From: Alphaproteobacteria bacterium
Lineage (GTDB): Bacteria > Pseudomonadota > Alphaproteobacteria > Caulobacterales > Caulobacteraceae
Length of the DNA stretch: 64,000 nucleotides
Reading direction: 5' to 3'
Assembly: GCA_025359785.1 (NCBI GenBank)
Contig: JANYET010000006.1
Coordinates: 1-64,000, forward strand
Shown here: positions 31,160 through 39,203 of the stretch, in pieces
How the letters are laid out: each line of letters begins with the position of its first letter
How positions within the stretch are numbered: position 1 is the first letter of the stretch
Made by a program: the position numbers and the translations under genes
Notes under the pieces: model-generated
What the model was told of the DNA's origin: nothing
Seen by the model: only the letters and a program-made list of their open reading frames with translations
The model's database searches: none

Positions 31160-31558
31160 ATGACCAAGACGGGCGCCGACACGGGAATGCCCTTCAGCAA
31201 CCTGATGGGCGTGGAGATCGTCGAGCGCGAGAAGACCCGCGTGGTCGGCAAGATGGTGGTGCGCGCCGACCTCTGCACCGCCGGCGGCATCCTGCATGGC
31301 GGGGCCTATATGGCCTTCGCCGACGCCCTGGGCGCCATCGGTGGCGCGCTGAACCTGGCTCCGGGCGCGCGCACCACGACGCTGGAGAGCAAGACCAACT
31401 TCGTCCGCGGCGCGCCCGTGGGCTCGACCGTGACCGGAGAGGCGACACCGCTGCACATTGGCCGCCGCTCCAGCGTCTGGCACACCCGCATCACCAACGA
31501 TGACGGCAAGCTCATGGCCCTCGTCACCCAGACCCAGATGACGGTGGAGGCGGGTTGA
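31160..31558 (+). CDS. Hotdog-fold PaaI-family thioesterase
   Basis: 132 residues. The hotdog helix with active-site region TAGGILHGGAYMAFADALGA (HGG, Asp of ADALG) and the strands TTTLESKTNFVRGAPVGSTV define the PaaI/YbgC-like group that cleaves acyl-CoA or aryl-CoA thioesters. It starts six bases after the P450, suggesting one transcript and a possible shared role in processing oxidised fatty or aromatic acids; this is inference. Confidence 0.87.
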   Translation: MTKTGADTGMPFSNLMGVEIVEREKTRVVGKMVVRADLCTAGGILHGGAYMAFADALGAIGGALNLAPGARTTTLESKTNFVRGAPVGSTVTGEATPLHIGRRSSVWHTRITNDDGKLMALVTQTQMTVEAG

Positions 31559-31632
31559 GGCCTTACCCACACCAAGCCCGTCATCCCCGGGACAAGCCTG
31601 GCCACAACGAGCAGGTCAGGGGGTGATGGAGC

Positions 31633-32058
31633 CTACGAAGGCCCGCCGCCGATACTTCCCGCCATCTTCAGGATCGCCGCCCACTCCGCGTCGCGCACCG
31701 GCGAGACCGAGAGGCGGCCCTGGCGGATCATCTCCAGGCCGGAAAGCGCCGGCTCGGCCTTCATCGCCTGCAGACTGACGGGCTTTGGCAAGGCGCGCAC
31801 GGGCGCCAGCTCCACCGCCACGAACCGGCCGGCCGGGTCGCTGGGGTCGAGGAAGGACTCCGTCACGACCTTGGCGACGCCCACGACCTCCAGCCCCTCC
31901 TGGGAGTGGTAGTAGAGCACCTCGTCACCGGTCTTCATGGCCTTCAGGTGCAGCGCCGCGGCGTTGTTGCGCACGCCGTCCCAGACGGTCTTGCCGTCCC
32001 GTTGCAGGTCGGCGAACGCATATGTGTTGGGTTCCGACTTCACCAGCCAATAGGCCAT
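31633..32058 (-). CDS. EVE-domain protein
   Basis: 141 residues, a complete single-domain EVE protein (thymocyte nuclear protein 1-like): MAYWLVKSEPNTYAFADL, then KTVWDGVRNNAAALHLKAMK and DEVLYYHSQEGLEVVGVAKV. EVE domains belong to the PUA-like group and bind modified bases in DNA or RNA; some are linked to defence, but this stand-alone form is also a common housekeeping protein. The start is ATG 32058; the longer upstream frame is antisense to the next gene. It is convergent with the thioesterase. Confidence 0.9.
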   Translation of the reverse strand: MAYWLVKSEPNTYAFADLQRDGKTVWDGVRNNAAALHLKAMKTGDEVLYYHSQEGLEVVGVAKVVTESFLDPSDPAGRFVAVELAPVRALPKPVSLQAMKAEPALSGLEMIRQGRLSVSPVRDAEWAAILKMAGSIGGGPS

Positions 32059-32206
32059 GGAACGCTCCCGCCGCCGCTTGTCCGAGCGGCGACAGGACCA
32101 TGGCGGCCAGCGGCTTGGCAAGACCGAACGCCCCGCCCGAATGTCGCGATCGCCGCGTTGACGCGGCTTCCGACGGCGGTCATGTGCCTGGGCCTGGAGG
32201 GCCGCC

Positions 32207-34144
32207 ATGCCGACCGAAACACCCGAACGCACCGCCCTGACCCGCGCCGCCGAACACGCCTTGGCGTGGCTGGAGGGGCTGGACGGCCAGCCGGTGGCGA
32301 CCACCGCCTCGGTGGCGGAGCTCCGCGCCCGGCTCGGACGGCCGCTGGCCGACCGTGGGGTCGCCGCGACCCAGGTGATCGACGACCTCGTGGCCGACAC
32401 GGCGGGCGGCATCCTGGGCTCGCAGAGCGGGCGGTTCTTCGGCTGGGTGATCGGCGGCGGGATGCCCGCGGCCATGGGCGCCGACTGGCTGACCACCGCC
32501 TGGGACCAGAACGCCGGCATCCACGCCTGCGGTCCCGCCGCCTCGATCGTCGAGGAGGTCGCCGCCGGCTGGCTGCGCGAGATCTTCGATTTCGGGCCGG
32601 AGACCAGCGTCGGCTTCGTCACCGGAACCCAGATGGCGCACATGACCTGCCTGGCCGCCGCGCGTCACGCCCTGCTGCGCGACCGTGGCTGGAACGTCGA
32701 ACGCCAGGGCCTGGCCGGGGCGCCGGCGATCCGCATCCTGGCCAATGCCGACCGGCATGGCTCGGTCGACCGGGCCGTGCGGTTCCTGGGCCTGGGGTCG
32801 GACGCCATCGTCGACTTGCCGGTGGATGGCGCTGGCCGCGTGACGCCGGAGATCCTCAGCGCCGCCCTGGCGGCGTCGTTGGCGCCGAGCATCGTGATCC
32901 TGCAGGCCGGCGAGTTGAACCGCGGGACCTTCGATCCCTTCGAGACCCTGGCCCCCCTGGCGCGGGCGGCCGGCGCCTGGACCCATGTGGACGGCGCCTT
33001 CGGGCTCTGGGCCAAGGCCAGCCCGGCGCATCGCGAGCTGGTGCGCGGCCTGGAGCGCTGCGATTCCTGGACCACCGACGCGCACAAATACCTGAACGTG
33101 CCCTACGACTCCGGGCTGGCCTTCGTGCGCGACGCCGCCGCGCACCGTGCGGCCCTGACGCTGTCGACCAGCTACCTGCCGGCCGGCGATGCGCGCGACC
33201 AGATCGACTGGAACCCGGAGTTCTCGCGCCGCGCCCGGGGCTTCAGCGTCTACGCCGCCCTGCGCGAATTGGGGCGTGAGGGCCTGGCCGATCTCGTGGA
33301 CCGCACCTGCCGCCACGCCCAGGCGATCCTGGCCGGCGTCGCCGCGCTGCCGGGCGCCGAGCGGGTCGGGGACTCTCGCCTGAACCAGGGGCTCGTGCGG
33401 TTCCTGTCGCCCGATCCCGCCGCGACCGAGGCCGACCACGACCGGCGCACCGAACAGGTGATCGCCGCGATCAACGCCGGCGGCGAGGCCTTCTTCGGCG
33501 GCGTCACCTGGCGCGGCGCGCGCTGCATGCGGGTCAGCCTGTGCAACTGGCGCACGACCGAGGCCGATGTGGCGCGGACCATCGCCGCGGTCCGCGGGGT
33601 GCTGGATTCCAGCGGCGCCAAGACCCAGGTCCGGCCCGCGGAGGCCCTGGCGACCGTCGCGGCGAGGCCCATCGTCCTGCGGTCACCTGTGCCTGGTGAC
33701 ATGGGCTGGATTACCGAACGCCACGCCATCGCCTATGGCCGGGAATATGGCTGGGCCGCCGGCATCGAGGCGGTGACCGCGCGAATCTGCGCCGACTTCC
33801 TGGAAGCGCCCGAGGCTCAACGCCAGCGCTGCTGGATCGCCGAGCGCGACGGCGAACGGCTGGGCTGCGTCTTCCTGGTCCAGGAGAGCGAGACGGTGGG
33901 ACGCCTGCGGCTGCTGTTGCTGGAACCCGGCGCGCGGGGCACGGGGCTGGGCCGCCGGCTGGTCGACGAATGCATCGCCTTCGCCCGCGCGGCCGGCTAC
34001 CGCGAGGTCGTGCTATGGACCCATGCGGTGCTGACCGCCGCCCGGCACATCTACGCCACGGCGGGCTTCGCGCTGGAGACGACCTGGACCCACGATGATT
34101 TCGGCGCTCCGCAGGTGGCCGAGACCTGGCGGCTGAGGCTCTAA
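32207..34144 (+). CDS. Fusion of a group II PLP-dependent decarboxylase-like domain with a C-terminal GNAT acetyltransferase
   Basis: 645 residues in one uninterrupted frame. Residues 1-~470 are an AAT-fold group II decarboxylase-like enzyme: FVTGTQMAHMTCLAAARHAL, the PLP-aspartate region AWTHVDGAFGLWAKAS and Schiff-base Lys294 in WTTDAHKYLNVPYDSG. Residues ~487-645 are a GNAT domain resembling the one fused to MarR regulators: GDMGWITERHAIAYGREYGW, and the acetyl-CoA loop LEPGARGTGLGRRLVDECI. A decarboxylase product (an amine) could be acetylated by the second domain; this is inference and the substrate is unknown. ATG 32207 has GGAGGGCCGCC upstream. Confidence 0.88.
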   Translation: MPTETPERTALTRAAEHALAWLEGLDGQPVATTASVAELRARLGRPLADRGVAATQVIDDLVADTAGGILGSQSGRFFGWVIGGGMPAAMGADWLTTAWDQNAGIHACGPAASIVEEVAAGWLREIFDFGPETSVGFVTGTQMAHMTCLAAARHALLRDRGWNVERQGLAGAPAIRILANADRHGSVDRAVRFLGLGSDAIVDLPVDGAGRVTPEILSAALAASLAPSIVILQAGELNRGTFDPFETLAPLARAAGAWTHVDGAFGLWAKASPAHRELVRGLERCDSWTTDAHKYLNVPYDSGLAFVRDAAAHRAALTLSTSYLPAGDARDQIDWNPEFSRRARGFSVYAALRELGREGLADLVDRTCRHAQAILAGVAALPGAERVGDSRLNQGLVRFLSPDPAATEADHDRRTEQVIAAINAGGEAFFGGVTWRGARCMRVSLCNWRTTEADVARTIAAVRGVLDSSGAKTQVRPAEALATVAARPIVLRSPVPGDMGWITERHAIAYGREYGWAAGIEAVTARICADFLEAPEAQRQRCWIAERDGERLGCVFLVQESETVGRLRLLLLEPGARGTGLGRRLVDECIAFARAAGYREVVLWTHAVLTAARHIYATAGFALETTWTHDDFGAPQVAETWRLRL

Positions 34145-34206
34145 AGATCGCTTGCCAGCGCGCGGGCGCGGCGTGACGGTTGGCGAAAGTCGCCTGGGAG
34201 GCCACC

Positions 34207-35106
34207 ATGGAACGCGTCGAAGCCGTCGAATACACGGACGCCGTCTGCTCGACGGCCTGGGGCGCGGAGCCGCTGCTGCGCCGGCTGGATTGGCGCCACG
34301 GCCACCATATCGCCTGGCGCCGGGTGATGGGCGGACTGGTCGGCGACGCCTCCACCGGCAAGGAGGGCTGGACCCGCGTCAGCGCCGCCGAGCCGATGCG
34401 CGCCTACTGGAAGCGGGTCTGGCATCTCACGGGGATGCCGTATCCGAACCCGATGCATCTGATGCTGCGCTCCACCGATCCGCTGGGCGCGGCGGTAAAG
34501 GCCGCCGAGCTGCAGGGCCAGGGCGTCGCCGACGCGGTGCTGCGGCGCTTCCGCGAGCGGATCTTCGTGGACGGCATTGGGCCGCAGACGCCAGACGAAT
34601 TCGACGCCGCGACCGTGGGCGTCGCGGGCCTGGATCACGCCCGCTGGCGCGTCGACCAGGCCCGGCCGGAGGTCGCCGCCGCCTACCAGGCCGACTGGCG
34701 AGAAACCCGCGAACCCAACGACTATGTCCGCCACCTGAAGCACGACAGCCCGATGAACGGCGAGCTGAAGCATTCCGAGGGCCACGACCGCTATGCCCTG
34801 CCGACGGTGATTTTCCGTGGGCCAGGCGGTGAGCACACCGTCGCCGGCTGGGTGGCCTATGAAGACTACGAGGCGGGCCTGGAAGCCGCCCTGCCCGGCG
34901 CCACGGCTGATCCGCGCCCAGACCCGACGCCGGCCCAGGCGCTGTCCCGCTGGGGCATGCTGACCGGCCAGGAACTGACGTTCCTCTGCGGCGAGGCCGC
35001 GAAGCCCCCGGCCGACACTGTGACCCACGATTGGGGCGACGGCCTGGTCTACTATTCCGCGTCGGAGGCCGAGGCGCGTGGGCTCAAGGCGCTCGCGGCC
35101 GTATAG
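34207..35106 (+). CDS. DsbA-fold (FrnE-like) protein with a degenerate active site
   Basis: 299 residues. The N-terminus VEYTDAVCSTAWG aligns with the FrnE/DsbA-like pattern in which the family usually has CPWC; here Cys14 is kept but the second cysteine position is Ala17. The body (AADAVLRRFRERIFVDG, KHSEGHDRYALPTVIF) fits the thioredoxin fold with a helical insert. There is no signal peptide, so it is cytoplasmic. The start is ATG 34207 with GGGAGG upstream; TTG 34180 would be longer. It follows the PLP/GNAT gene by about 60 bp. With one cysteine it may be a chaperone/adaptor-like or glutathione-dependent protein rather than a disulfide exchanger. Confidence 0.72.
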   Translation: MERVEAVEYTDAVCSTAWGAEPLLRRLDWRHGHHIAWRRVMGGLVGDASTGKEGWTRVSAAEPMRAYWKRVWHLTGMPYPNPMHLMLRSTDPLGAAVKAAELQGQGVADAVLRRFRERIFVDGIGPQTPDEFDAATVGVAGLDHARWRVDQARPEVAAAYQADWRETREPNDYVRHLKHDSPMNGELKHSEGHDRYALPTVIFRGPGGEHTVAGWVAYEDYEAGLEAALPGATADPRPDPTPAQALSRWGMLTGQELTFLCGEAAKPPADTVTHDWGDGLVYYSASEAEARGLKALAAV

Positions 35107-35222
35107 TAGCGTCGCAAAAGCACGAAGACTGTCGCGGCCCCGAGCAACGCGGGCAGCATCGCTGCTTGCAGCGACACGCCTGCGGCTACCAGGATCGCTG
35201 CGATCAGGCAGGCGGCGCCGCG

Positions 35223-36224
35223 TCAGAGATGCCAGCCGGCCTGCGCTCCGATCTGGAAGCGGAGTGGGCAGGGCGAGCGCGTGGAGATGCCGTAGATCGC
35301 GGTCATCAGCGTCGGCACGTAGAGGCAACCAGTGAGCGCGCCTACCGCGTTGGCCGCTAGCGCCAAAGTCGGGGTTGTCGCTGTCACCCGCATCAGGATG
35401 CAGGCTGTGAGCACGATGAACGCCAGCCAGGCCGCGCGGCCGCCGCGCCCAGCGTCGATATGGCGCCCGAGCAGCATCCCCGCCGCGGCGCCTGTCAGGG
35501 ACGCCAGCGCCATGGCGCCACCGAACGCCTGGAAGCTTTGTCGGAGCACCACGAAAAGCGCGATCTGCCAGACGACGAAGACGCTGGCCCGGATCCAGCC
35601 GTCCGCCACGAACAGGACGAAACCCGCTCGCGCACCCCTGAACGCGCCCCGTGTCGCCGGCGCCACGGCCACATTGGGCGCACCCAGCAAGGGCAGGACC
35701 GATAGCACCTGGACGATGGCGATCGCGCCGAACGCCACCGGCGCGCCCAGCTTGGCCAGGGCCCAGCCACCGGCCACCGGGCCTACGATCCCGACCACGG
35801 CGTAGAGCGCTTCGCGCAAGCCCACCTGCTGGCCACGATGCTCGGCGTCCCCGACGTGGGCGAAGTAGGCGTGAAAAGCGCTGGCGTAGAATTCCTCGCC
35901 AATGGCGGCCACCAGGCAAAGCACGAGCAGCAGCGGCCCTACGCCCTGGACATGGGCGAGCAGCGGATACTGCGCGCCGAGCACCACGGCGCCGAAGATC
36001 ACCAGGGGTTTCAGGCCATACCGCTTCGCTGTCGCTAGGATCGCGGGCAGCAGGCTGGCGCGCAGCAGGTTGATTAGGGCGTAGGCGAGGATCACCACCG
36101 GCAGGGCGACGCCAGTCTTCAGCAGGAAGGCGCCGAAGAACACCCCGCCGCCGCTGGAGGCGAGCGCAAAGACGCCGTAGTGGACCGTCAACCGATTGAC
36201 GGTCTTGTTGGTCAGGAAAGCCAT
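35223..36224 (-). CDS. MFS-type transporter, C-terminus cut by an in-frame stop
   Basis: 333 residues with about ten hydrophobic segments, beginning MAFLTNKTVNRLTVHYGVF. It appears to be a major-facilitator-superfamily carrier; the end STRSPCPLRFQIGAQAGWHL is a stretch usually followed by two more helices. Directly after the TGA at 35223-35225 the same frame continues as RGAACLIAAILVAAGVSLQ and then LPALLGAATVFVLLRRYY, i.e. a membrane pair, down to a TAG at 35052. The gene therefore looks like a ~390-residue transporter with a nonsense change in its last part, overlapping the convergent DsbA-like gene. It may be inactive, or the stop may be a sequencing error. The substrate is unknown. Confidence 0.7.
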   Translation of the reverse strand: MAFLTNKTVNRLTVHYGVFALASSGGGVFFGAFLLKTGVALPVVILAYALINLLRASLLPAILATAKRYGLKPLVIFGAVVLGAQYPLLAHVQGVGPLLLVLCLVAAIGEEFYASAFHAYFAHVGDAEHRGQQVGLREALYAVVGIVGPVAGGWALAKLGAPVAFGAIAIVQVLSVLPLLGAPNVAVAPATRGAFRGARAGFVLFVADGWIRASVFVVWQIALFVVLRQSFQAFGGAMALASLTGAAAGMLLGRHIDAGRGGRAAWLAFIVLTACILMRVTATTPTLALAANAVGALTGCLYVPTLMTAIYGISTRSPCPLRFQIGAQAGWHL

Positions 36225-36386
36225 GAGGTCTCGTCCAGCGCGGCGTGTGGCGACGCGCTCATGAAGCCAGGGTCAGCAGCGCCGGGAGCTGGCGCGGCGG
36301 CTTATCTACGGGACGAGAGCGTTCTCACGGGTGGGCCTCCAAAGGCGGAATAGCCATACCGATGTTCGGCGCGAGCCTCAACCGGC

Positions 36387-37439
36387 CTACAGCTCAGCCA
36401 GGACCGCGTCGCCCATCTGGATGGTGGTGAGCTTGCCGCCGAGATCGGGCGTCCGCGCGCCGGCTTCCAGGGCGCGGTTCACCGCCGCGAACAGCTTGTC
36501 GGCGAGGTCCGCGCGGTTCAGCGACCAGCGCAGCGCCATCTCGAAGCTGAGGATCGCGGCCAGCGGGTTGGCGATGCCTCGGCCAGCGATATCCGGCGCC
36601 GAGCCGTGGATCGGTTCGTAGAGGCCGGGCGTCCCCGGCGCGCCAAGCGCCGCCGACGGCAGCATGCCGAGCGAGCCGGTGAGCTGGGCGGCGGCGTCGC
36701 TCAGGATGTCGCCGAACAGGTTGTCGGTGACCATGACGTCGAACTGCTTCGGGTTCTTGACGATCTGCATGGCGGCGTTGTCGGCCAGGATGTGCTCCAG
36801 CTCGACGTCGGCGTATTCGCGCTTGTGCAGATCGGTGACCACCTCGCGCCAGAGCAGGCCGGTCTCCATCACGTTGGACTTCTCGGCCGAGTGCACCTTG
36901 TTGCGCCGGCCGCGGGCCAGCTCGAAGGCCACCCGCGCGATCCGCTCGATCTCCATGGTCGTGTAGACCTGGGTATCCACGGCGCGGCGGCCGCCGCCGG
37001 GCAGGTCCTCGATGAACCGTGGCTGGCCGAAATAGACCCCGCCGGTCAGCTCGCGGACGATCATCAGGTCCAGGCCCTCGACCAGCTCGCGCTTCAGGCT
37101 GGAGGCGTCGGCCAGCGGCTGGAAGCAGATCGCGGGGCGCAGGTTCGCGAACACGCCCATGCCAGTGCGCAGGCCCAGCAGGCCGGCCTCCGGGCGCTTG
37201 TCGCGGGGGGCGTCTTTCCACTGCGGGCCGCCGACCGCGCCCATCAGCACGGCCTTGGCGGCCTTGGCCGCGGCGAGCGTCTCGTCGGTGAGCGGCGAGC
37301 CAAGCTGGTCGAAGCTGATCCCGCCGAACGGCGCCTCGGCGATGCTGAGGTCCGGGGCGATAGCCTCCGCCACCCGCCGCGCCTGGGCGGTCACTTCGGG
37401 CCCGATCCCGTCGCCGGGCAGGAGTAGGAGGTCGGTCAT
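36387..37439 (-). CDS. leuB: 3-isopropylmalate dehydrogenase
   Basis: 350 residues. It oxidatively decarboxylates 3-isopropylmalate in leucine synthesis, using NAD and a divalent metal. Seen: LLLPGDGIGPEVTAQARRV at the N-terminus, RELTGGVYFGQPRFIED, and the C-terminal YEPIHGSAPDIAGRGIANP. It is the last gene of the leu run and is separated from the small monooxygenase gene by 11 bp. Confidence 0.97.
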   Translation of the reverse strand: MTDLLLLPGDGIGPEVTAQARRVAEAIAPDLSIAEAPFGGISFDQLGSPLTDETLAAAKAAKAVLMGAVGGPQWKDAPRDKRPEAGLLGLRTGMGVFANLRPAICFQPLADASSLKRELVEGLDLMIVRELTGGVYFGQPRFIEDLPGGGRRAVDTQVYTTMEIERIARVAFELARGRRNKVHSAEKSNVMETGLLWREVVTDLHKREYADVELEHILADNAAMQIVKNPKQFDVMVTDNLFGDILSDAAAQLTGSLGMLPSAALGAPGTPGLYEPIHGSAPDIAGRGIANPLAAILSFEMALRWSLNRADLADKLFAAVNRALEAGARTPDLGGKLTTIQMGDAVLAEL

Positions 37440-37450
37440 GGGAGAAGCCT

Positions 37451-37756
37451 TCAGGCTAGAGCGCGTTCCGAGGCGGTCTCGTAGGCGAAGAGCTTGCGCT
37501 CGGAAACCCCATGCTCGGCGCAGGCCGCCCGCCAGACGGCCATGTGCGGCGCCTTGAAGTGGGCGTCGATCGCCGCCTGATCGCGCCAGACCTCGAACAC
37601 GCGGATCAACCCGGGGTCGGCCACGTCGACGCCATAGCTGTAGGTCAGGCAGCCGTCCTCGGCGCGGCTAGCCGCCAGCATGGCGAGCTGGTGCGGCTTC
37701 AGCGACGCCAGGGCTTCGGGCGGCACGCGCACCGTGCCGGCGATGATGATGCTCAT
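37451..37756 (-). CDS. Antibiotic-biosynthesis-monooxygenase-fold protein (YgiN-like)
   Basis: 101 residues, a small ABM-domain protein: MSIIIAGTVRVPPEALASL, EDGCLTYSYGVDVADPG, FEVWRDQAAIDAHFKAPHM. Family members are dimeric heme- or cofactor-free monooxygenases (quinol, aromatic substrates), often of unknown function. The start is ATG 37756; frames extending upstream only read through a tripled copy of the leuD end. It lies inside the leu operon between leuD and leuB. Confidence 0.82.
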   Translation of the reverse strand: MSIIIAGTVRVPPEALASLKPHQLAMLAASRAEDGCLTYSYGVDVADPGLIRVFEVWRDQAAIDAHFKAPHMAVWRAACAEHGVSERKLFAYETASERALA

Positions 37757-37810
37757 GCGTTTTCCAGCCCCCAGGCGTTTTCCAGCCCCTAGGCGTTTTC
37801 CAGCCAAGGC
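37757..37810. repeat. Three 18-bp tandem copies of the 3' end of leuD
   Basis: Units at 37757-37774, 37775-37792 and 37793-37810, all beginning GCGTTTTCCAGCC on the + strand. The last unit encodes the end of LeuD (LENA, stop TAG from 37789), and the other two are near copies lying in the leuD-monooxygenase spacer. A slippage or duplication product that moved the next start away from the leuD stop. Confidence 0.9.
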
Positions 37811-38400
37811 TTCGAGAGCGCGGCCTTCATCTCATAGAGATCGATGTCGCCCGACGCCTGCAAGGTCTCGCCGATGGCGTCGAGGCCCTTGAGCATCTTT
37901 TCCTTGCGCTGCGGGTCGATCTTGAAGGCGAAGGTCTGGCCGGACGGCGAGACCACGGTCTGGGCCTCCAGGTCGACGGTCACCAGGTGGTTGCCGCCCT
38001 TGGCCTCGTCCATCAGCGCCTGTACCTGCTCGGCCGTCAGCACGACGGGCAGCAGGCCGTTCTGGAAGCAGTTGTTGTAGAAGATGTCCGCGAAGCTGGT
38101 GGAGACCACGCAGCGGATCCCGAAGTCCATCAGCGCCCAGGGCGCGTGCTCCCGGCTCGACCCACAGCCGAAGTTGTCGCCGGCCACCAGCACGCCGGCG
38201 CCCTTGTACTCCGGCCGGTTCAGCACGAAATCGGGGCGCGGCTTGCCGTCGCCGTCGAAGCGCAGGTCGTAGAACAGGCCCTTGGCCAGCCCCTCGCGCT
38301 CCACGGTCTTCAGGAACTGCTTGGGGATGATCTGGTCGGTATCGATGTTGGCCAGCGGCAACGGCGCGAGCTTGGCGTCCAGGCGGGTGAAGGCGTCCAT
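37789..38400 (-). CDS. leuD: 3-isopropylmalate dehydratase small subunit
   Basis: 203 residues. With LeuC it isomerises 2- to 3-isopropylmalate. Typical sequence: [40 protein letters not shown] and [17 protein letters not shown]. It starts directly at the stop of the VOC gene (TGATG), suggesting tight coupling within the leu operon. Its last codons lie in the tandem repeat at 37757-37810. Confidence 0.97.
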   Translation of the reverse strand: MDAFTRLDAKLAPLPLANIDTDQIIPKQFLKTVEREGLAKGLFYDLRFDGDGKPRPDFVLNRPEYKGAGVLVAGDNFGCGSSREHAPWALMDFGIRCVVSTSFADIFYNNCFQNGLLPVVLTAEQVQALMDEAKGGNHLVTVDLEAQTVVSPSGQTFAFKIDPQRKEKMLKGLDAIGETLQASGDIDLYEMKAALSKPWLENA

Positions 38401-39203
38401 CAGGCGGCTTCCAGTTGGGGAGAGGGCATCAGCATCAGGGTGGGTGTGCCGCCGGGCGCGTCGCGGACGGTGAACACCTTGGTGCCCGGCTTGCGGCCGG
38501 TGCGGACCTCGGAGACGTCGAAGCCGGCTGTCGCGATGCGGGCCTGCGCGGCTTCGGGGTCGCCGACTTGCCAGGCGAGGCCGCCGAACCGGTCGGGCTC
38601 TTTATTGACCTGCCCCTTCAGGCTGGCGCCCACCTCGAACACCGCCCCGCCGCAGCGGAAGAACAGCTGTCGGGCGCCCCACTGCTCGTTCGCGCGGTCG
38701 AGGCGCAGGTCGAGGCCGAACTTGGCCCCATATAGGCCGAGCGCCCGGTCGGGGTTCGGGGTGTTGACGACGACATGGTCCAGAGCGCTGACGGCGGCGG
38801 CCTCGGTCGCCGTGGGCGGCGAGGGCTGCGCGCCGATCCGGCCGGGGGTCAGGACGAAGTCGAGCCCGGCGGCCTTGACCCGCGCGACCGTCGCCACCCG
38901 TTCGACCTCGAGGCCGCGGCGGCTGAGAAGCCGCGCGCTGGCGTCCAGGTCGTCCACCTGGAAGGCGGCGATCCACTGGCCTTCGCCGGCAGCCTCCAGC
39001 CGGGCGCGGACCCGGTCGCCGGCTGGGCCAGCGCCGCTGGGTGCGATGACCTCCAGCGCCATATTGGGGAAGTGGAACCAGGCGCGATCCGCCCCGTCGC
39101 GCGGCTCCAGCGCCGGCTCACGGCCCAGCAGCCGGCGATAGGCGTCCACCGACGCCTCGAAGTCGCGGACCGCGACCGCGATGTGGTCCAAAGCGGTGAT
39201 CAA
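38400..39203 (-). CDS. VOC-family (glyoxalase-fold) protein inside the leu operon
   Basis: 267 residues containing two glyoxalase/VOC-like modules: [21 protein letters not shown] at the N-terminus (residue 4 on) and [20 protein letters not shown] near the middle. VOC proteins are metal-dependent lyases, isomerases or dioxygenases; which one is not visible. The start is TTG 39203, overlapping the leuC stop (TTGA); longer frames are antisense or in leuC. It ends exactly where leuD begins, so it is embedded between leuC and leuD. Confidence 0.85.
   Translation of the reverse strand: MITALDHIAVAVRDFEASVDAYRRLLGREPALEPRDGADRAWFHFPNMALEVIAPSGAGPAGDRVRARLEAAGEGQWIAAFQVDDLDASARLLSRRGLEVERVATVARVKAAGLDFVLTPGRIGAQPSPPTATEAAAVSALDHVVVNTPNPDRALGLYGAKFGLDLRLDRANEQWGARQLFFRCGGAVFEVGASLKGQVNKEPDRFGGLAWQVGDPEAAQARIATAGFDVSEVRTGRKPGTKVFTVRDAPGGTPTLMLMPSPQLEAA

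Noticed and set aside
31559..31632. Terminator between the thioesterase and EVE genes
   Set aside because: CATCCCC / GGGGGTGAT arms are not a clean complementary stem.
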